Made by a program: the position numbers and the translations under genes | NCBI GenBank assembly: GCA_965662365.1 | Contig: CBFIHR010000002.1 | Coordinates: 1-64,000, forward strand | DNA: 64,000 nt | Reading direction: 5' to 3' | Source of the DNA: CAWVWD01 sp965662365 | GTDB lineage: Bacteria > Bacteroidota > Bacteroidia > Chitinophagales > Saprospiraceae | Notes under the pieces: generated by a model | Told to the model about the DNA's origin: nothing | What the model saw: only the letters and a program-made list of their open reading frames with translations | Databases searched by the model: none | In this document: one piece after another, positions 9,365 through 16,851 of the stretch | How positions within the stretch are numbered: the stretch's first letter is position 1 | How the letters are laid out: each line of letters opens with the position of its first letter

Positions 9365-10651
9365 ATGATATATATCGTATTCCGAGAATTTATCCGATGG
9401 TTTTTTCAACTTTTTTATAAACGTATTTATATACAGGGAATCGAAAATGTTCCGAAAGGGAAGCCAGTCATATTAGCTGCAGATCATACAAACGCTTTGG
9501 TAGATCCTCTGGTCGTTGCAATTTTTATGCGGCGACATATTTATTTTTTGGCTCGTGCCGATGTGTTTGCGAATAAGTTTTTGGTTTGGTTGTTTGGTCA
9601 AGTGCATATGCGGCCAATTTATCGTCCTCGTGACGGTGCGGATTATGTTGAAAAAAATGAAAAAATATTCGAGGAGGTTAATAACTGGCTATTAACAGAA
9701 AAGGCTGTTTTGATTTTTTCAGAAGGCAATTGTGTTTCTCAAAAGCGATTACGTCCTTTGAAAAAAGGAACGGTTAGAATGGGTTTTAAGGCGTGGGAAG
9801 ATGGAGCGGACGTGCATATTGTCCCGACGGGAATTAATTATACCTATCATCATGAGGGTAGGAGTGAATTGATGATTAGCTACGGAAAGCCAATGCGCTT
9901 AGAGGATTATCGAGCGAGTTTTGAACAGAATCCGGCTAAGGCTTATCGAGAAGCGAATCGTGATTTGTCGAAAGGTATTAAAGACGAAATGATTATTATT
10001 GAAAAGGAGGAAAATGATAATATCACGGAATCTTTATTGATGATTGGTCGAAATGATTTTAATGAAAATCGGTTTCCGATTATGGCAAAAAATCCTCGCC
10101 GTTTGTATTATGAGCAGCGTATTGCTAAGAAAGTCAACGAGTTATACAAAGAAGGAGGCGAAGCATACGATCATTTGAAAAAGCAGGTCGAGGCTTATCA
10201 AGAAAAATTGAATAGTCTAAATACGATTGATCGTGCCGTTCGAAACTCGGACCAGGCAAATAGCTTGATTATCTTAATTTTAGCACCGATTGCACAACTG
10301 TTAAGCATTGTTTTTCATTTTCCATATCGCTTTTTTAGAAAAAAAGCGGCAGCGATGACCAAAAATGATATTTCGATGTTCACGACGCTCTGGACGGGTT
10401 TCTTAATGGGAAGTTATATTGCTTTTGGTTTGGTTTGGTTAATTGTAGGATCTATTTTCTTAGGGTTCATTCTGACTTTTGGAATTGGGATTTTTATTAT
10501 TTTTATCACCTATTGGTCTGGTGTGATTTTGGAAAAAAGAGCTGCTGATAAGGCTAATTCAAGAATGGAACAGTTGGAAATAGAAGTACCAGAAATGGTT
10601 AAGGAATTAAAAGCATTACGATTAGAATTATCAAATTGGATTAAAAAATAA
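9365..10651 (+). CDS. PlsC-like 1-acyl-glycerol-3-phosphate acyltransferase with C-terminal membrane segments
   Basis: The 428-residue protein has the acyltransferase domain at about 30-225: block I DHTNALVDP (again His-x5-Asp), RADVFANK, block III FSEGNC (in place of the usual EGTR), and block IV VPTGINYTY. A basic coiled region follows (about 230-300). Two or three hydrophobic segments lie between 305 and 400 (LIILILAPIAQLLSIVF; FLMGSYIAFGLVWLIVGSIF; FILTFGIGIFIIFITY). This long form with membrane helices is common in Bacteroidota. The likely role is phosphatidate or ornithine/amino-lipid synthesis at the inner membrane; substrate is inferred. dapB follows 21 bp downstream, probably cotranscribed. 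Confidence 0.8.
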   Translation: MIYIVFREFIRWFFQLFYKRIYIQGIENVPKGKPVILAADHTNALVDPLVVAIFMRRHIYFLARADVFANKFLVWLFGQVHMRPIYRPRDGADYVEKNEKIFEEVNNWLLTEKAVLIFSEGNCVSQKRLRPLKKGTVRMGFKAWEDGADVHIVPTGINYTYHHEGRSELMISYGKPMRLEDYRASFEQNPAKAYREANRDLSKGIKDEMIIIEKEENDNITESLLMIGRNDFNENRFPIMAKNPRRLYYEQRIAKKVNELYKEGGEAYDHLKKQVEAYQEKLNSLNTIDRAVRNSDQANSLIILILAPIAQLLSIVFHFPYRFFRKKAAAMTKNDISMFTTLWTGFLMGSYIAFGLVWLIVGSIFLGFILTFGIGIFIIFITYWSGVILEKRAADKANSRMEQLEIEVPEMVKELKALRLELSNWIKK

Positions 10652-10672
10652 AATAAATATTCGAATATAAAC

Positions 10673-11392
10673 ATGAAAATAGCGATAATAGGTTACGGTA
10701 AAATGGGTAAAACCATTGAGCGTTTGGCGGTAGAGAAAGGGCATGAAATTGTCTTGAAAATTAATGCGGATAACATAGAGGAGTTTACAACAGAAAACCT
10801 TAAAAAAGCAGAGGTAGCGATTGAGTTTTCTCATCCAGAAAGTGCTTTTGAAAATATTAAAAAATGCTTAGAAGTTGGTTTGCCAATAGTTTCAGGAACA
10901 ACAGCCTGGTTGGATAAGTTAGATGAAGCTAAAGCGATTTGTACCGAAAATAATGGAGCGTTTATGTACGCTTCGAATTTTAGCATCGGTGTTAATATCT
11001 TTTTTGAAGTCAATAATTTTTTGGCAAAAATGATGAATCCGCAACCGCAATATGAGCCGAGTTTACATGAAATTCATCATACTCAAAAACTCGATGCTCC
11101 AAGCGGAACCGGAATTACATTAGCACAAGGCGTTTTAAATAACATCGATCGAAAAGATAATTGGGTGAACCGGAAGATTGAAAAATCAACAGAATTAGCC
11201 TTAACTTCTGAACGCATTGACCCAGCACCCGGGACACATGCGGTGACTTATAGTTCTGAAATTGATACCATCGAAATCAAGCATACGGCTCATTCTCGTG
11301 AAGGATTCGCCAGCGGAGCAATCTTAGCCGCAGAGTGGATTATTGGGAAAAAAGGCTATTTTACTATGCGTGATTTATTGGGTTTTAAATAG
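10673..11392 (+). CDS. dapB: 4-hydroxy-tetrahydrodipicolinate reductase DapB
   Basis: The 239-residue protein has an N-terminal Rossmann motif (IIGYGKMGKTI), the VSGTTAW block, the catalytic HEIHHTQKLDAPSGTG motif (His-His and Lys of the DapB active site) and a C-terminal RxGFASGAILAAEW segment. It reduces dihydrodipicolinate in the lysine/diaminopimelate pathway in the cytoplasm using NAD(P)H. Length is typical for the short Bacteroidota form. It is followed by a strong terminator. Confidence 0.95.
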   Translation: MKIAIIGYGKMGKTIERLAVEKGHEIVLKINADNIEEFTTENLKKAEVAIEFSHPESAFENIKKCLEVGLPIVSGTTAWLDKLDEAKAICTENNGAFMYASNFSIGVNIFFEVNNFLAKMMNPQPQYEPSLHEIHHTQKLDAPSGTGITLAQGVLNNIDRKDNWVNRKIEKSTELALTSERIDPAPGTHAVTYSSEIDTIEIKHTAHSREGFASGAILAAEWIIGKKGYFTMRDLLGFK

Positions 11393-11429
11393 GATAAATC
11401 AAAGTTGTACTTTGGTAAAAATCGTACAG

Positions 11430-11465
11430 AACCGTCAAGTGAACAGACCTGCTTGACGGTTTTTA
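11430..11465 (+). terminator. Rho-independent terminator after dapB
   Basis: Stem AACCGTCAAG / CTTGACGGTT (10 bp) with a 12-nt loop, followed by TTTT. It begins about 40 bp past the dapB stop. Confidence 0.85.
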
Positions 11466-11517
11466 GTTTACTAAAAGCGAGTGATAATAATTGTTATTAC
11501 AGTTATCATTTTAATTA

Positions 11518-11982
11518 TTATTTCAGCAAAATCATTTTTTTATCGAAAGGATTTAATCGAGTACCTTTGACATTGGCTTCGACTTCTACTCGAAACTCGG
11601 AATTGACACCTCGTGATATTTTCGCTAATTTTGCAACGCCGCCCAACAAGAAATTTTTATCAGCCATTTCATCAATTTCAGATTTTAATAACTCAAACGG
11701 CAACTCAAAATCTACCAAAATCGGTAATTCCGCAGGCACTTGAAACGACTCGAAAATGGTTACTTGACCAATTTCGTATTCGTTAGTCATTTTGTTTTTA
11801 CGTCGTCCTCGTGTGTATATCTCTATTAATTTTAAATTAATATTCTGAACAGTTTGAGCATTCAACGACGAAAATTGTAATTGCCCTTTGATAATACCAC
11901 TGTTTAGGTTCACTGCTTCGGGAATTATTAATTCTACCTTTACGCCTTCAATACCAAACCACTGTTTTACCTTGTCTAACAT
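11518..11982 (-). CDS. Spo0M-like (arrestin-fold) protein
   Basis: The 154-residue protein begins LDKVKQWFGIEGVKVEL and carries an IKGQLQFSS...KLIEIYTRGRRKNK pattern typical of the Spo0M/'sporulation-control' family found widely in non-sporulating bacteria. The fold is arrestin-like beta-sandwich and it has no catalytic residues. The function in Bacteroidota is unknown. It is single-domain, where Bacillus Spo0M is longer. Monocistronic and divergent from the paa cluster. Confidence 0.75.
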   Translation of the reverse strand: MLDKVKQWFGIEGVKVELIIPEAVNLNSGIIKGQLQFSSLNAQTVQNINLKLIEIYTRGRRKNKMTNEYEIGQVTIFESFQVPAELPILVDFELPFELLKSEIDEMADKNFLLGGVAKLAKISRGVNSEFRVEVEANVKGTRLNPFDKKMILLK

Positions 11983-11985
11983 TCT

Positions 11986-12050
11986 TTTTAAGTGTTAATT
12001 ATGAACCATTAAATATAAACAAATTAATGCCTGATATTTAATAGTTAATA
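11986..12050. repeat. Heptamer-like array upstream of the Spo0M-like gene
   Basis: Between the Spo0M-like start codon and the paa promoter are TTAATNR-like units with a 7-bp spacing (TTAATTA, TTAAATA, then TTAATAG, TTAATAA). They are weaker than at other loci. AT bias alone could produce part of this, so the call is tentative. Confidence 0.35.
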
Positions 12051-12177
12051 ATTGTAGAACGCTATTTAGACAAAAAATATCTAAAACGTCATTTTGAAAT
12101 ATATTAATAGGTTGATTATTTCGATAAAAGTTCATAAGGATTAAACAACTGGATTTAAAAATCGTTACGTATTGAAA

Positions 12178-12209
12178 TTTGTATTTTTAACTAACAATTG
12201 TTAGTTTTG
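12178..12209 (+). promoter_or_regulatory. Promoter of the paa cluster
   Basis: TTTG (12178-12181), 20 bp, then TAGTTTTG (12202-12209) is a full match to the Bacteroidota consensus TTTG-N19..21-TAnnTTTG. It predicts transcription from about 12216 and so rules out the TTG at 12198 as the paaE start. Confidence 0.7.
12189..12206. promoter_or_regulatory. 18-bp perfect palindrome (candidate PaaR/TetR-type operator)
   Basis: AACTAACAATTGTTAGTT reads the same on both strands and overlaps the spacer and -7 element of the paa promoter, the position of a repressor site. The core resembles TetR-family operators. My recollection of the Thermus PaaR consensus (CNAACGNNCGTTNG) differs from it at two symmetric positions. 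No regulator gene is adjacent. Confidence 0.6.
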
Positions 12210-12239
12210 CACTATCAACCATTAGTTATGCTAAAAAAA

Positions 12240-13319
12240 ATGACAAAATTCTATAAACTTAAAGTCAAAGATTTGGTGAAGGAAACGGACGATTGTACCT
12301 CAATCGCCTTTGATGTTCCTGAAACTTTGGCAAAAGACTTTTCTTATAAACAAGGACAATATTTGACACTTCGCCAAACGATCAATGGTGAGGAAGTTCG
12401 TCGTTCTTATTCTGTTTGTTCATCGCCTTTAGATGGCGAATTGCGAGTAGCGGTCAAGAAGATTGAAGGTGGAAAGTTTTCGACTTTTGCTAATGATAGG
12501 CTGCAAGTCGGTGATGAGCTCGACGCAATGCCTCCAATGGGCAAGTTTTATACAGAAGTCGCTGAAAACCAAGTGAAAAACTATGTGGCTTTTGCAGCAG
12601 GAAGTGGGATTACGCCGATTCTTTCTATTATTAAAACAGTTTTAAAAACGGAAAAAAATAGTACGTTTACGCTATTTTATTTGAATAGAAATGTTAGTAA
12701 AATCATCTTTAAGGAGGAAATAGAAGGTTTAAGAAATCAGCATTTAGAACGCTTTCAGGTTTTTCACAATCTGACGAAAGCAAAACTTGATGTTGATTTG
12801 TTTTTTGGTCGCTATAATGAAGAGAAACTCAATACTTTTTTCACAAAGTTGGTTAATCCAGATGAAGTTGATGAGTTTTTCTTGTGTGGACCAGAGGAGA
12901 TGATTTTTTTGGTTCGTGATGTGTTATTAAGTCGAAATATTGATGCCAAAAAGATTCATTTTGAATTATTCACTTCGCCAGATGCACAGAAAAATAAAGC
13001 TGTTATTGCGAAAGCAAAAAAGACAGATAAAACGGTCAGTTCTATTTCGGTAAAAGAAGATGGAAAAACGATTTTATTTGATTTAGGATTTAATGAAAAT
13101 AATATTTTAGATGCGGCTTTGAATAACGGTGCGGATTTGCCGTATGCTTGTAAAGGTGGTGTTTGTTGTACTTGTAAAGCGAAATTGATTGAAGGTGAAG
13201 TAGATATGCGAGTCAATTATGCACTTGAACCGGAGGAAGTCGAAGCTGGTTTTATTTTAACGTGTCAATGTTATCCGCTAACGGAAAAGGTAGTCGTTGA
13301 TTTCGATCAAGCAATGTAA
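12240..13319 (+). CDS. paaE: 1,2-phenylacetyl-CoA epoxidase, reductase subunit PaaE
   Basis: The start chosen is MTKFYKLKVKDLV (ATG 12240). ATG 12228 is an alternative, and the TTG at 12198 lies upstream of the predicted transcription start. The 359-residue protein has a ferredoxin-NADP reductase-type module (RRSYSVCSSP flavin motif, GSGITPILS, CGPEEM) and a C-terminal plant-type [2Fe-2S] domain with CKGGVCCTC and a final Cys in LTCQC. PaaE passes electrons from NADPH to the di-iron centre of PaaA. First gene of the cluster, ahead of paaABCD. In E. coli paaE is last of the five. Confidence 0.93.
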   Translation: MTKFYKLKVKDLVKETDDCTSIAFDVPETLAKDFSYKQGQYLTLRQTINGEEVRRSYSVCSSPLDGELRVAVKKIEGGKFSTFANDRLQVGDELDAMPPMGKFYTEVAENQVKNYVAFAAGSGITPILSIIKTVLKTEKNSTFTLFYLNRNVSKIIFKEEIEGLRNQHLERFQVFHNLTKAKLDVDLFFGRYNEEKLNTFFTKLVNPDEVDEFFLCGPEEMIFLVRDVLLSRNIDAKKIHFELFTSPDAQKNKAVIAKAKKTDKTVSSISVKEDGKTILFDLGFNENNILDAALNNGADLPYACKGGVCCTCKAKLIEGEVDMRVNYALEPEEVEAGFILTCQCYPLTEKVVVDFDQAM

Positions 13320-13323
13320 TTTA

Positions 13324-13387
13324 TTGTGTTGATATGTTGATGTTTTTCACACGATACAACATCAACACTTCAACACCTCAACACGAT
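13324..13387. repeat. Octamer array filling the paaE-paaA gap
   Basis: The 73-bp gap holds TGTTGATR-type units in the left part and an opposing set of 8-bp units (ACTTCAAC/ACCTCAAC phase) in the right part, ending five bases before the paaA ATG. The arms are complementary, so the transcript would fold. It has the same architecture as the heptamer loci, with a period of 8. Confidence 0.65.
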
Positions 13388-13392
13388 AAAAA

Positions 13393-14337
13393 ATGAGAAT
13401 AAATTTAGAAGAGCAATTTCAGGCAAAAATTGATGCAGAAGTCAAGATTGAGCCAAAAGATTGGATGCCTGAAAAATATCGTAAAACACTGATTCGTCAG
13501 ATTTCACAACACGCACATTCGGAGATTGTCGGAATGTTGCCTGAGGGTAACTGGATAACTCGTGCGCCTAATCTTAGGAGGAAAGTGGCTTTATTGGCAA
13601 AGGTTCAGGACGAAGCTGGACATGGTTTGTATTTGTATTCAGCTGCTGAGACTTTGGGTGCTGATCGTGATCAGTTATTCCGTGATTTACATTCGGGAAA
13701 AGCTAAATATTCTTCTATTTTCAATTATCCGACGTTGAGTTGGGCAGATATGGGAGCTGTTGGCTGGTTAGTTGATGGGGCAGCGATTATGAATCAAGTA
13801 ATGTTGTGTCGGACTTCTTATGGCCCTTATGCTCGTGCGATGGTGCGTATTTGTAAGGAGGAAAGTTTTCATCAACGTCAAGGTTATGAAATCATGCTTA
13901 CGCTTTGTAATGGAACACCAGAACAAAAAGCAATGGCACAAGATGCGTTGAATCGTTGGTGGTGGCCTTCATTGATGATGTTTGGGCCAACAGATGCAGA
14001 ATCTACGCATTCTGAACAGGCGATGAAGTGGAAAATTAAGCGTAAAACGAACGATGAACTTCGTCAGCAATTCATTGATGTAACTGTCGAACAAGCTGAA
14101 TTTTTGGGTTTGACGATTCCTGATCCGGATTTGAAATGGAACGAAGAACGTGGACATTACGACTTCGGGGCGATTGATTGGGAAGAGTTTTGGAGAGTTG
14201 TGAAAGGTGGCGGAACGATGAACCGTAACCGTATCAAAACTCGTACTAAAGCTTTCGAAGAAGGCGCTTGGGTTCGTGAGGCGGCAAATGCTTACGCTGA
14301 AAAACAAGAGCAAAAATTAAAATCACAAGTTGCATAA
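13393..14337 (+). CDS. paaA: 1,2-phenylacetyl-CoA epoxidase, catalytic subunit PaaA
   Basis: The 314-residue protein is a ferritin-like di-iron oxygenase. The carboxylate/His ligands are visible in QDEAGHGLYLYSAAE and in CKEESFHQRQGYEIM. The substrate-side block SQHAHSEIVGMLPEGNWI and TDAESTHSEQAMKWKIKRK are characteristic of PaaA. It converts phenylacetyl-CoA to the ring-1,2-epoxide with O2. Full length, followed by paaB with a palindromic repeat between. Confidence 0.96.
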   Translation: MRINLEEQFQAKIDAEVKIEPKDWMPEKYRKTLIRQISQHAHSEIVGMLPEGNWITRAPNLRRKVALLAKVQDEAGHGLYLYSAAETLGADRDQLFRDLHSGKAKYSSIFNYPTLSWADMGAVGWLVDGAAIMNQVMLCRTSYGPYARAMVRICKEESFHQRQGYEIMLTLCNGTPEQKAMAQDALNRWWWPSLMMFGPTDAESTHSEQAMKWKIKRKTNDELRQQFIDVTVEQAEFLGLTIPDPDLKWNEERGHYDFGAIDWEEFWRVVKGGGTMNRNRIKTRTKAFEEGAWVREAANAYAEKQEQKLKSQVA

Positions 14338-14347
14338 AATCATAAAT

Positions 14348-14380
14348 AGATCTGACAGGTTTTCAAAATCTGTCAGGTCT
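14348..14380. repeat. CTGACAG-type palindrome between paaA and paaB
   Basis: Arms AGATCTGACAG and CTGTCAGGTCT around an AT-rich loop fill most of the 60-bp gap. A related palindrome (ACCTGACAGGTTTT...CCTGTCAGGT) is familiar from other Bacteroidota intergenic regions. It lacks a T-tail, so a terminator role is unlikely inside an operon. Confidence 0.7.
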
Positions 14381-14397
14381 AAAATAACACATCAAAA

Positions 14398-14679
14398 ATG
14401 AAAAATTGGCCACTTTGGGAAGTTTTTATCCGTAGCAAAAACGGATTGAGTCATAAACACGTCGGTAGTCTTCACGCTACAGATTCGGAAATGGCAATGG
14501 AAAATGCAAGAGATGTTTATACTCGAAGAATGGAAGGTGTGAGTATTTGGGTGGTAGAATCAAAACACATCACGGCAAGTAATCCTGAAGAAAGCGGTGA
14601 GTTATTCGAGCCTGCACAAGACAAAGTGTATCGTCATCCGACTTTCTACGATTTACCGAATGAACTCAAACATATTTAA
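14398..14679 (+). CDS. paaB: 1,2-phenylacetyl-CoA epoxidase subunit PaaB
   Basis: The 93-residue protein has the PaaB pattern WPLWEVFIRSKNGLSHKHVG, HATDSEMAMENARDVYTRR and SIWVVES...ITASNPE. PaaB is a small structural subunit that bridges PaaAC heterodimers in the epoxidase complex. The length matches the family. Position between paaA and paaC supports the call. Confidence 0.95.
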   Translation: MKNWPLWEVFIRSKNGLSHKHVGSLHATDSEMAMENARDVYTRRMEGVSIWVVESKHITASNPEESGELFEPAQDKVYRHPTFYDLPNELKHI

Positions 14680-14680
14680 T

Positions 14681-14760
14681 TAGATGTGAGATATGAGATA
14701 TTAGATGTCAGACCTTTATGGTGCATCTCATATCTCACGTCTCACATCTCATATCTCAAA
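14681..14760. repeat. Inverted heptamer arrays (TCTCAYR) filling the paaB-paaC gap
   Basis: One base after the paaB stop, five 7-bp units of the form NAGATRT run from 14681 to 14715 (the fifth is degenerate). After a 10-bp spacer, five opposing 7-bp units TCTCANN (14726-14760) end two bases before the paaC ATG. The variable positions in the right arm are mostly pyrimidine-purine (TA, CG, CA, TA). The arms pair to a long hairpin. Confidence 0.85.
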
Positions 14761-14762
14761 AA

Positions 14763-15506
14763 ATGTTACACGATTATATAATTTCACTCGGCGATAATGC
14801 ACTGATTTTGGGTCAGCGATTAGGCGAATGGTGCGGTCATGGGCCTGCATTGGAAACCGATATGGCGATGACGAATATTTCTTTGGATTTATTTGGAATG
14901 ACCCGTAGTTATTTTCAGTATGCCGCTGAAGTTGAAGGAAAAGGTAGAACGGAGGATGATATTGCGTTTTTGCGTAATGAGCGAGAGTATAAAAATGTGC
15001 AATTAGTCGAACAGCCGAATGGTAATTTTGCGGATACAATTGCTCGTCAGTTTTTCTTTGATGCTTGGCATTACTTGTTTTTGCAAGAATTGGCAAAAAG
15101 TTCAGATGCACAATTAGCGGCAATTGCAGCAAAGTCGATTAAGGAAGTGAAGTATCATTTGCGGTTTAGTTCGCAATGGGTTTTGCGTTTGGGGGACGGG
15201 ACGGAAATTAGTCACGAAAAGATGCAAAATGCGGTGAACGATTTGTGGATGTTTACCGAAGAATTGGTGACTTCTACGGATTTGGAAAAGGAAATGGCTG
15301 ATAAAGGTATTGGTGTGGATGTAAGTCAATTGAAAACGACTTATTATGAAAAATTAGAATCTATTTTGCGGGAAGCAACCTTGGAAATTCCACAAAAACA
15401 ATGGATGCAGCAAGGTGGAAAATCTGGTATTCACACAGAATATTTAGGACATTTATTGTCTGAAATGCAGTATCTGCAACGAGTTCACCCTGGAGCAACG
15501 TGGTAA
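14763..15506 (+). CDS. paaC: 1,2-phenylacetyl-CoA epoxidase subunit PaaC
   Basis: Start at ATG 14763 (MLHDYIISLGDNALILGQRL). The longer frame to 14718 reads through the heptamer repeat and is rejected. The 247-residue protein is ferritin-like: GEWCGHGPALETDMAMTNISLD, DAWHYLFLQELA and KEVKYHLRFSSQWVLRLGDGT are typical of PaaC, the structural partner of PaaA that lacks a functional di-iron site. Followed by a 130-bp gap with an inverted repeat before paaD. Confidence 0.95.
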   Translation: MLHDYIISLGDNALILGQRLGEWCGHGPALETDMAMTNISLDLFGMTRSYFQYAAEVEGKGRTEDDIAFLRNEREYKNVQLVEQPNGNFADTIARQFFFDAWHYLFLQELAKSSDAQLAAIAAKSIKEVKYHLRFSSQWVLRLGDGTEISHEKMQNAVNDLWMFTEELVTSTDLEKEMADKGIGVDVSQLKTTYYEKLESILREATLEIPQKQWMQQGGKSGIHTEYLGHLLSEMQYLQRVHPGATW

Positions 15507-15516
15507 TTTTTTATTG

Positions 15517-15616
15517 AACTACAAAGGCACAAAAGTTCGCAAAGTATTTTTACAAAAGTATAATTTAAACTAAAACTTTTATGAATCTCCTTTGTATTCT
15601 TTGTGCCTTTGTGGTT
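15517..15616. repeat. Inverted repeat (CTTTGTGCC words) in the paaC-paaD gap
   Basis: AACTACAAAGGCACAAA (15517-15533) pairs with TTTGTGCCTTTGTGGTT (15600-15616), 16 of 17 positions. The right arm is made of 8-9-bp CTTTGTGNN units and ends 20 bp before the paaD ATG. Short-period intergenic array with a distinct word. Confidence 0.65.
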
Positions 15617-15636
15617 TAAAATTAAATCAAAAAATT

Positions 15637-16131
15637 ATGGAAACAGTAATTAATAAATCAGAGATAATTGACCTTTTAGAACAAGTTCCCGACCCAGAAG
15701 TTCCTGTTTTGACGATTGTAGATTTAGGAATTGTTCGTGATGTAAACATTAATGACGAACAAGTCGAAGTTGTAATTACGCCAACCTATTCTGGTTGTCC
15801 TGCGATGGATATGATTGCGGTGAATATCAAGGCAATTATGCAAGAAAATGGTTATGAAAATGTTTCAATAAAAACGGTTTTATCTCCAGCTTGGACAACG
15901 GATTGGATGTCTGAAAATGGCAAGCAAAAACTAAAAGCATACGGAATTGCTCCGCCGATAGGTGCGACTTCTGATAAGCGAGTTTTACTGGGCGAGGAGC
16001 GTTTTGTGTGTTGTCCGCTTTGTGATTCTAATAATACGAAGTTGATAAGTCAGTTTGGTTCGACGGCTTGTAAGTCGTTGTATCAATGCAATGATTGTTT
16101 GGAGCCTTTTGATTATTTTAAGTGTCATTAG
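15637..16131 (+). CDS. paaD: 1,2-phenylacetyl-CoA epoxidase subunit PaaD
   Basis: Start at METVINKSEIIDLL (ATG 15637). The upstream 15 codons are inside the inverted repeat. The 164-residue protein has a MIP18/DUF59 domain (DPEVPVLTIVDLGIVRDV, TYSGCPAMDMI) and a C-terminal zinc-ribbon-like region with CPLCDSNNT and CNDCLEPFDYFKCH. PaaD is needed for assembly of the epoxidase, probably in Fe-S or di-iron maturation. The last gene of the epoxidase block. Confidence 0.94.
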   Translation: METVINKSEIIDLLEQVPDPEVPVLTIVDLGIVRDVNINDEQVEVVITPTYSGCPAMDMIAVNIKAIMQENGYENVSIKTVLSPAWTTDWMSENGKQKLKAYGIAPPIGATSDKRVLLGEERFVCCPLCDSNNTKLISQFGSTACKSLYQCNDCLEPFDYFKCH

Positions 16132-16166
16132 GACGGTTGACGGCCGCTTAGCTGACGGAAAAATAA

Positions 16167-16673
16167 CTATTGAATTTTGATTTTTTCTTGTTTTACATCA
16201 TAGAAAATTTCTAATGGCTCATTATTTAATGGCATAAAAAGAAAATTTAGGATTTCTTTGCTTATTTGATAACTGAAATTACCGCTATAATCTAACAAAT
16301 CACCTTCGATTAAACACGTAACTCCTTCACAGTCATAGGTTTCACAATCAGTAATTTTTAATAATTGAACAGGAAAAATATTGGGTGTTAAGGCGCTTTT
16401 GCAAAAATCTTTGATGGTATCTTGTTGAGTTAGTCGCTGTCCCGATGAGCCTAATATGCCTAAATATTTTTCGTTTTTTGGAGCGTTTAATTTAAAAAGT
16501 AAACTCGGTCTTTGTTTAATGGAATCAGAATAAACATTAAATCCACCACAGCATTCATTATGTTTAAATTTATAAAAATAAGGTTTTGCAATATTACAAA
16601 TCAAGGTATCATAACGACGTCTTTCATCATACTGAAATAAAATAGTATCTATTTGATTTGGATTAGGAAACAC
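16167..16673 (-). CDS. Hypothetical protein, possibly 5'-truncated
   Basis: Family not recognised. The frame is read from a GTG at 16673 (168 residues), but it stays open upstream to a TAG at 16725-16727 with no ATG, and the extra residues (YRSEPIKVFPNPNQ) look coding. There is no signal peptide. Three Cys pairs (NECCGGF, CETYDCEGVTC) suggest an originally extracytoplasmic protein. It interrupts the paa cluster on the opposite strand. It may be a decayed gene that lost its N-terminus or a gene with an unusual start. Confidence 0.45.
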   Translation of the reverse strand: MFPNPNQIDTILFQYDERRRYDTLICNIAKPYFYKFKHNECCGGFNVYSDSIKQRPSLLFKLNAPKNEKYLGILGSSGQRLTQQDTIKDFCKSALTPNIFPVQLLKITDCETYDCEGVTCLIEGDLLDYSGNFSYQISKEILNFLFMPLNNEPLEIFYDVKQEKIKIQ

Positions 16674-16799
16674 TTTTATTGGTTCGCTTCTGTAGGTTAA
16701 TAAATTTTCAAATAACCAAAACCGCTACGCCATCAGCGACCTTAACGACTTTGGGTTTAGATAGTTTTGAATTGTTTTTAAAACAGCTTCTTAATTCAA

Positions 16800-16807
16800 T
16801 ACCTTTG
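16800..16807 (+). promoter_or_regulatory. Candidate promoter (-7 element) of paaG-paaH
   Basis: TACCTTTG matches TAnnTTTG perfectly. The TTTG element upstream is off-spaced. The predicted start, near 16814, would make the 5' leader almost entirely the heptamer array at 16817-16851. Confidence 0.45.
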
Positions 16808-16816
16808 TACTTCGAG

Positions 16817-16851
16817 TTAATAATTAACACTTAACAGTTAATAATTAAAAA
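16817..16851. repeat. Five heptamers TTAANAN directly against the paaG start codon
   Basis: Five in-phase 7-bp units (TTAATAA, TTAACAC, TTAACAG, TTAATAA, TTAAAAA) end at 16851 and the paaG ATG begins at 16852. There is no opposing arm. This locus shows the 7-bp period without the palindrome. Confidence 0.7.

Noticed and set aside
12198..12239. TTG start for paaE with 14 extra residues
   Set aside because: It lies upstream of the transcription start predicted from the consensus promoter, and the family begins at MTKFYKL.
13969..14313. Antisense 114-codon frame inside paaA
   Set aside because: It is a shadow of paaA; the sense frame carries strong family motifs.
14718..14762. Longer paaC frame
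   Set aside because: The extension is entirely heptamer repeat sequence.
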